A stretch of DNA of 9,995 nucleotides from an uncultured Collinsella sp. (GTDB taxonomy: Bacteria; Actinomycetota; Coriobacteriia; Coriobacteriales; Coriobacteriaceae): assembly GCA_902475475.1 (NCBI GenBank), contig CABRZY010000055.1, positions 1 through 9,995 on the forward strand, in the 5' to 3' direction. The translations under genes were made by a program, and so were the position numbers. This document shows, piece by piece, positions 6,035-9,995 of the stretch; positions within the stretch are counted from its first letter, which is position 1, and every line of letters begins with the position of its first letter. The notes under the pieces are model-generated. The model made no database searches. It was given only the letters and a program-made list of their open reading frames with translations, and was not told the origin of the DNA.

Positions 6035-6112
6035 GTTTGTTGTCTTGGTCGGAAACCAAGACGCCTTATGCGCTGATCGGTAACCAGCGCCTGACCAATA
6101 AGGAGTCCTACC
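6035..6112 (+). promoter_or_regulatory. rpmE leader with two hairpins, likely L31 autoregulatory leader
   Basis: The predicted leader folds into two hairpins. GTCTTGGT (6042-6049) pairs perfectly with ACCAAGAC (6055-6062), and GCGCTG (6070-6075) pairs with CAGCGC (6085-6090). Both carry a TCGG(A/T)AACCA segment, so they look like a repeated binding element. Leaders preceding L31 genes, including a Coriobacteria-specific class, have been described as ribosomal-protein leaders that allow feedback control. This region is a good candidate by position and structure, but I could not run a covariance model. The Shine-Dalgarno AAGGAG is at 6100-6105. Confidence 0.6.
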
Positions 6113-6538
6113 ATGAAGCAGGGTATCCATCCCCAGTATGTCGAGTGCACGGTGACGTGCTCCTGCGGCAACACCTTCAAGACGCACGCTACCGTGTCCG
6201 AGATGAAGGTCGAGCTTTGCAACGAGTGCCACCCGTTCTACACCGGCCAGCAGAAGTTCGTCGACACCGGTGGACGCGTCCAGCGCTTCGCCGACAAGTT
6301 CGGTGGCGCCGCTGCCGCTCAGCTCAAGAAGGCCGAGGAGGCCAAGGCCGCTAAGGCCGCCAAGGCTGCTGAGGCCGAGGCCGCTCGCAAGGCTGCCGCT
6401 GAGGCTAAGGCTGCCGAGAAGGCTAAGCGTGCCGCTAAGTTTGCCGAGGAGGCTGCCAAGCAGGCCGCAGAGGCCCCCGCAGAGGCTCCCGTCGAGGAGG
6501 CCGCTGCCGAGGCCGAGACCACCGAGGCTGCCGAGTAA
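6113..6538 (+). CDS. rpmE: ribosomal protein bL31 with Ala/Lys/Glu-rich C-terminal extension
   Basis: Residues 1-66 are a standard bL31 of the zinc-binding type. Cys16-x-Cys18 and Cys36-x2-Cys39 are the metal ligands, followed by HPFYTG and a DTGGRVQRFADKFG segment. bL31 bridges the two ribosomal subunits at the central protuberance. The family is usually 65-85 residues long, but this protein has 141. Residues 67-141 are a low-complexity tail, first Ala/Lys-rich with short AKAA-type repeats (about 72-118) and then Glu/Ala/Pro-rich and acidic (about 119-141). The first part should be helical and basic. The reading frame is continuous and terminated cleanly by TAA and a strong terminator, so the tail is not a frameshift artefact. 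The start is supported by AAGGAG seven bases upstream. Confidence 0.95.
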   Translation: MKQGIHPQYVECTVTCSCGNTFKTHATVSEMKVELCNECHPFYTGQQKFVDTGGRVQRFADKFGGAAAAQLKKAEEAKAAKAAKAAEAEAARKAAAEAKAAEKAKRAAKFAEEAAKQAAEAPAEAPVEEAAAEAETTEAAE

Positions 6539-6573
6539 ATAGCTCGCCGCGGAAACACTCGCATTCATGGCAT

Positions 6574-6615
6574 AAGGGCCGCGCATCCATTTGGGTGCGC
6601 GGCCCTTTTCTTTTT
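6574..6615 (+). terminator. intrinsic terminator of rpmE
   Basis: GGGCCGCGCA (6576-6585) pairs perfectly with TGCGCGGCCC (6596-6605). Three inner pairs, one a G-U, extend it to 13 bp with a four-base ATTT loop, and TTTTCTTTTT follows at 6606-6615. This is a very strong Rho-independent terminator 35 bases after the rpmE stop. Confidence 0.95.
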
Positions 6616-6618
6616 ATC

Positions 6619-6681
6619 GGTGCAAGCTGACCCGTCCCCATTGCACCAGGCTGGTGCGTAAGGGACGGGTCAGCTTGCACC
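6619..6681. repeat. symmetric 63-bp palindromic element
   Basis: A perfect 20-bp inverted repeat joins 6619-6638 (GGTGCAAGCTGACCCGTCCC) with 6662-6681. Inside, GCACCA (6643-6648) pairs with TGGTGC (6652-6657). Both inverted repeats share the same centre at base 6650. It looks like a repetitive extragenic palindrome or a minimal mobile element, separate in sequence from the GGGGACGTTC repeats near the HAD genes. There is no T-run, and a full terminator lies just upstream. Confidence 0.85.
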
Positions 6682-6879
6682 AAATGGCAGAGAGATAAGG
6701 TTTTCCCAGATAAAACCTGCCAAAATAAACCAGTCCCATTTTGGTGGGGTGGTCATAGTTATTACGTGGCGGTTGAGGTCGACCGCATAGGCGGCGCCTT
6801 GTTTGGCTAAAGTACAAATATCTGTGTTTAACTCGTCCAAGGTTTCATGCCACGGGCGATGGCCAAAAAGGAAAACCAC
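6682..6879 (+). other. secA upstream region, A+T-richer and structured
   Basis: This stretch has visibly lower G+C than its surroundings. It contains adjacent perfect 7-bp hairpins, AGGTTTT/AAAACCT (6698-6704 with 6712-6718) and CCAAAAT/ATTTTGG (6720-6726 with 6738-6744), and a smaller GCGGT/ACCGC stem (6769-6773 with 6782-6786). TACAAA at 6813-6818 is a weak -10 without a convincing -35. I see no credible small gene on either strand. The secA promoter is presumably here. Confidence 0.4.
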
Positions 6880-9686
<2,807 letters not shown>

Positions 9687-9687
<1 letters not shown>

Positions 9688-9995
9688 TGGCTGAGGCTTT
9701 AGAGGTAACGCCCGCCGAGCTGGACGCGTTTGCGGACCGGCTCGGCGAGGTCGAGTCGTATCTCCACTTGGACGAGAAGCGTACCCGCGTGACCGAGCTC
9801 GAGGCCAAAAGTGTTGCCCCTGGCTTTTGGGATGACGCCGACGCCGCCCGTGCCACCATGGAGGAGATCGCTCGCACCAAGGAAGATATCGCTGCCGTGG
9901 ACACCGCGCGCGGCGAGCTTTCCGATGCCCGCGCCGCGCTGGAGCTTGCCGAAGAGATGGGGGATGACCCCGACGCTGCCGCATTGCGCGGGCTT
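9687..9995 (+). CDS. prfB: peptide chain release factor 2, N-terminal part (cut by window end)
   Basis: The ATG at 9687 overlaps the secA stop as TAATG, a layout that usually means translational coupling. The 103 codons visible encode the coiled N-terminal domain of RF2, with the YL-x-LDEK segment at about 25-31 and APGFWDD at about 42-48, typical of RF2 and not of RF1. RF2 recognises UAA and UGA stops through an SPF motif and releases the peptide with a GGQ motif; both lie beyond the window. The gene reads through without interruption where many bacterial prfB genes have an in-frame UGA and a programmed +1 frameshift. No strong Shine-Dalgarno precedes it, apart from a weak AGGAA at 9676-9680. 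Confidence 0.93.

Larger units (their letters stand above)
5808..6112. other. divergent intergenic region between ACT-gltA and rpmE
   Basis: This 305-base gap holds the promoters for both directions. The ACT-gltA side has a -10 and palindrome at 5854-5876, and the rpmE side has a promoter at 6000-6028 and a structured leader. Bases 5877-5999 show only a small inverted repeat, AAGGG-GCA-CCCTT, around 5890. I see no coding sequence there: the open frames on both strands lack a Shine-Dalgarno and resemble no family I know. Confidence 0.6.

Noticed and set aside
6670..6879. A 69-codon minus-strand frame (GTG start) between the palindrome and secA, with a hydrophobic, Trp-rich C-terminus
   Set aside because: It has no Shine-Dalgarno, its GTG abuts the secA ATG on the opposite strand, and its stop lies in the palindromic repeat. 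It looks like chance, although a small membrane protein cannot be fully excluded.

Overview
The window is about 10 kb of high-GC bacterial chromosome. Gene content, codon use, the extended bL31 protein and short palindromic repeats rich in GGGGAC/GGGACGGG suggest a Coriobacteriia genome, most like Collinsella. That placement is inference from the sequence; no search was run. There is no CRISPR array, rRNA, tRNA, intact insertion sequence or phage gene. The genes are mainly housekeeping, and most of the unusual content lies between them.

Layout. Positions 1-64 may hold the tail of an upstream gene. A hairpin with a T-run then precedes adenine deaminase (ade, 154-1974, +). Next comes a tandem repeat, then a Cof-type HAD hydrolase (2181-2975, +) whose Shine-Dalgarno is buried in a long leader hairpin. 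Palindromic and inverted repeats (2977-3097) fill the gap to a second, convergent Cof-type HAD hydrolase (3094-3936, -). Upstream of that on the minus strand are citrate synthase (gltA, 4024-5442) and a small ACT-domain protein (5520-5807), probably co-transcribed from a promoter near 5870. A 305-base divergent intergenic region leads to rpmE (6113-6538, +), which has a two-hairpin leader like ribosomal-protein autoregulatory leaders and an Ala/Lys/Glu-rich extension. A strong terminator and a symmetric 63-bp palindrome follow. After an A+T-richer structured stretch come secA (6880-9687, +) and, overlapping by one base, the 5' part of prfB (release factor 2), cut by the window end.

How the genes fit together. 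ade feeds adenine into hypoxanthine salvage, and the HAD proteins probably dephosphorylate small phosphorylated metabolites. gltA makes citrate, probably for 2-oxoglutarate and glutamate synthesis, and the ACT protein is a likely amino-acid-sensing partner. rpmE, secA and prfB serve translation and protein export.

Most notable observations: (i) a 40-nt inverted repeat pair, 36/40 identical with only transitions, bracketing the first HAD gene; (ii) a 62-nt hairpin masking the first HAD gene's Shine-Dalgarno; (iii) hairpin plus T-run structures just 5' of three metabolic genes; (iv) a GGTACA-N11-TGTACC palindrome over the -10 of the ACT-gltA unit; (v) the bL31 leader and tail; (vi) the 63-bp palindrome; (vii) an RF2 gene without the programmed frameshift site.
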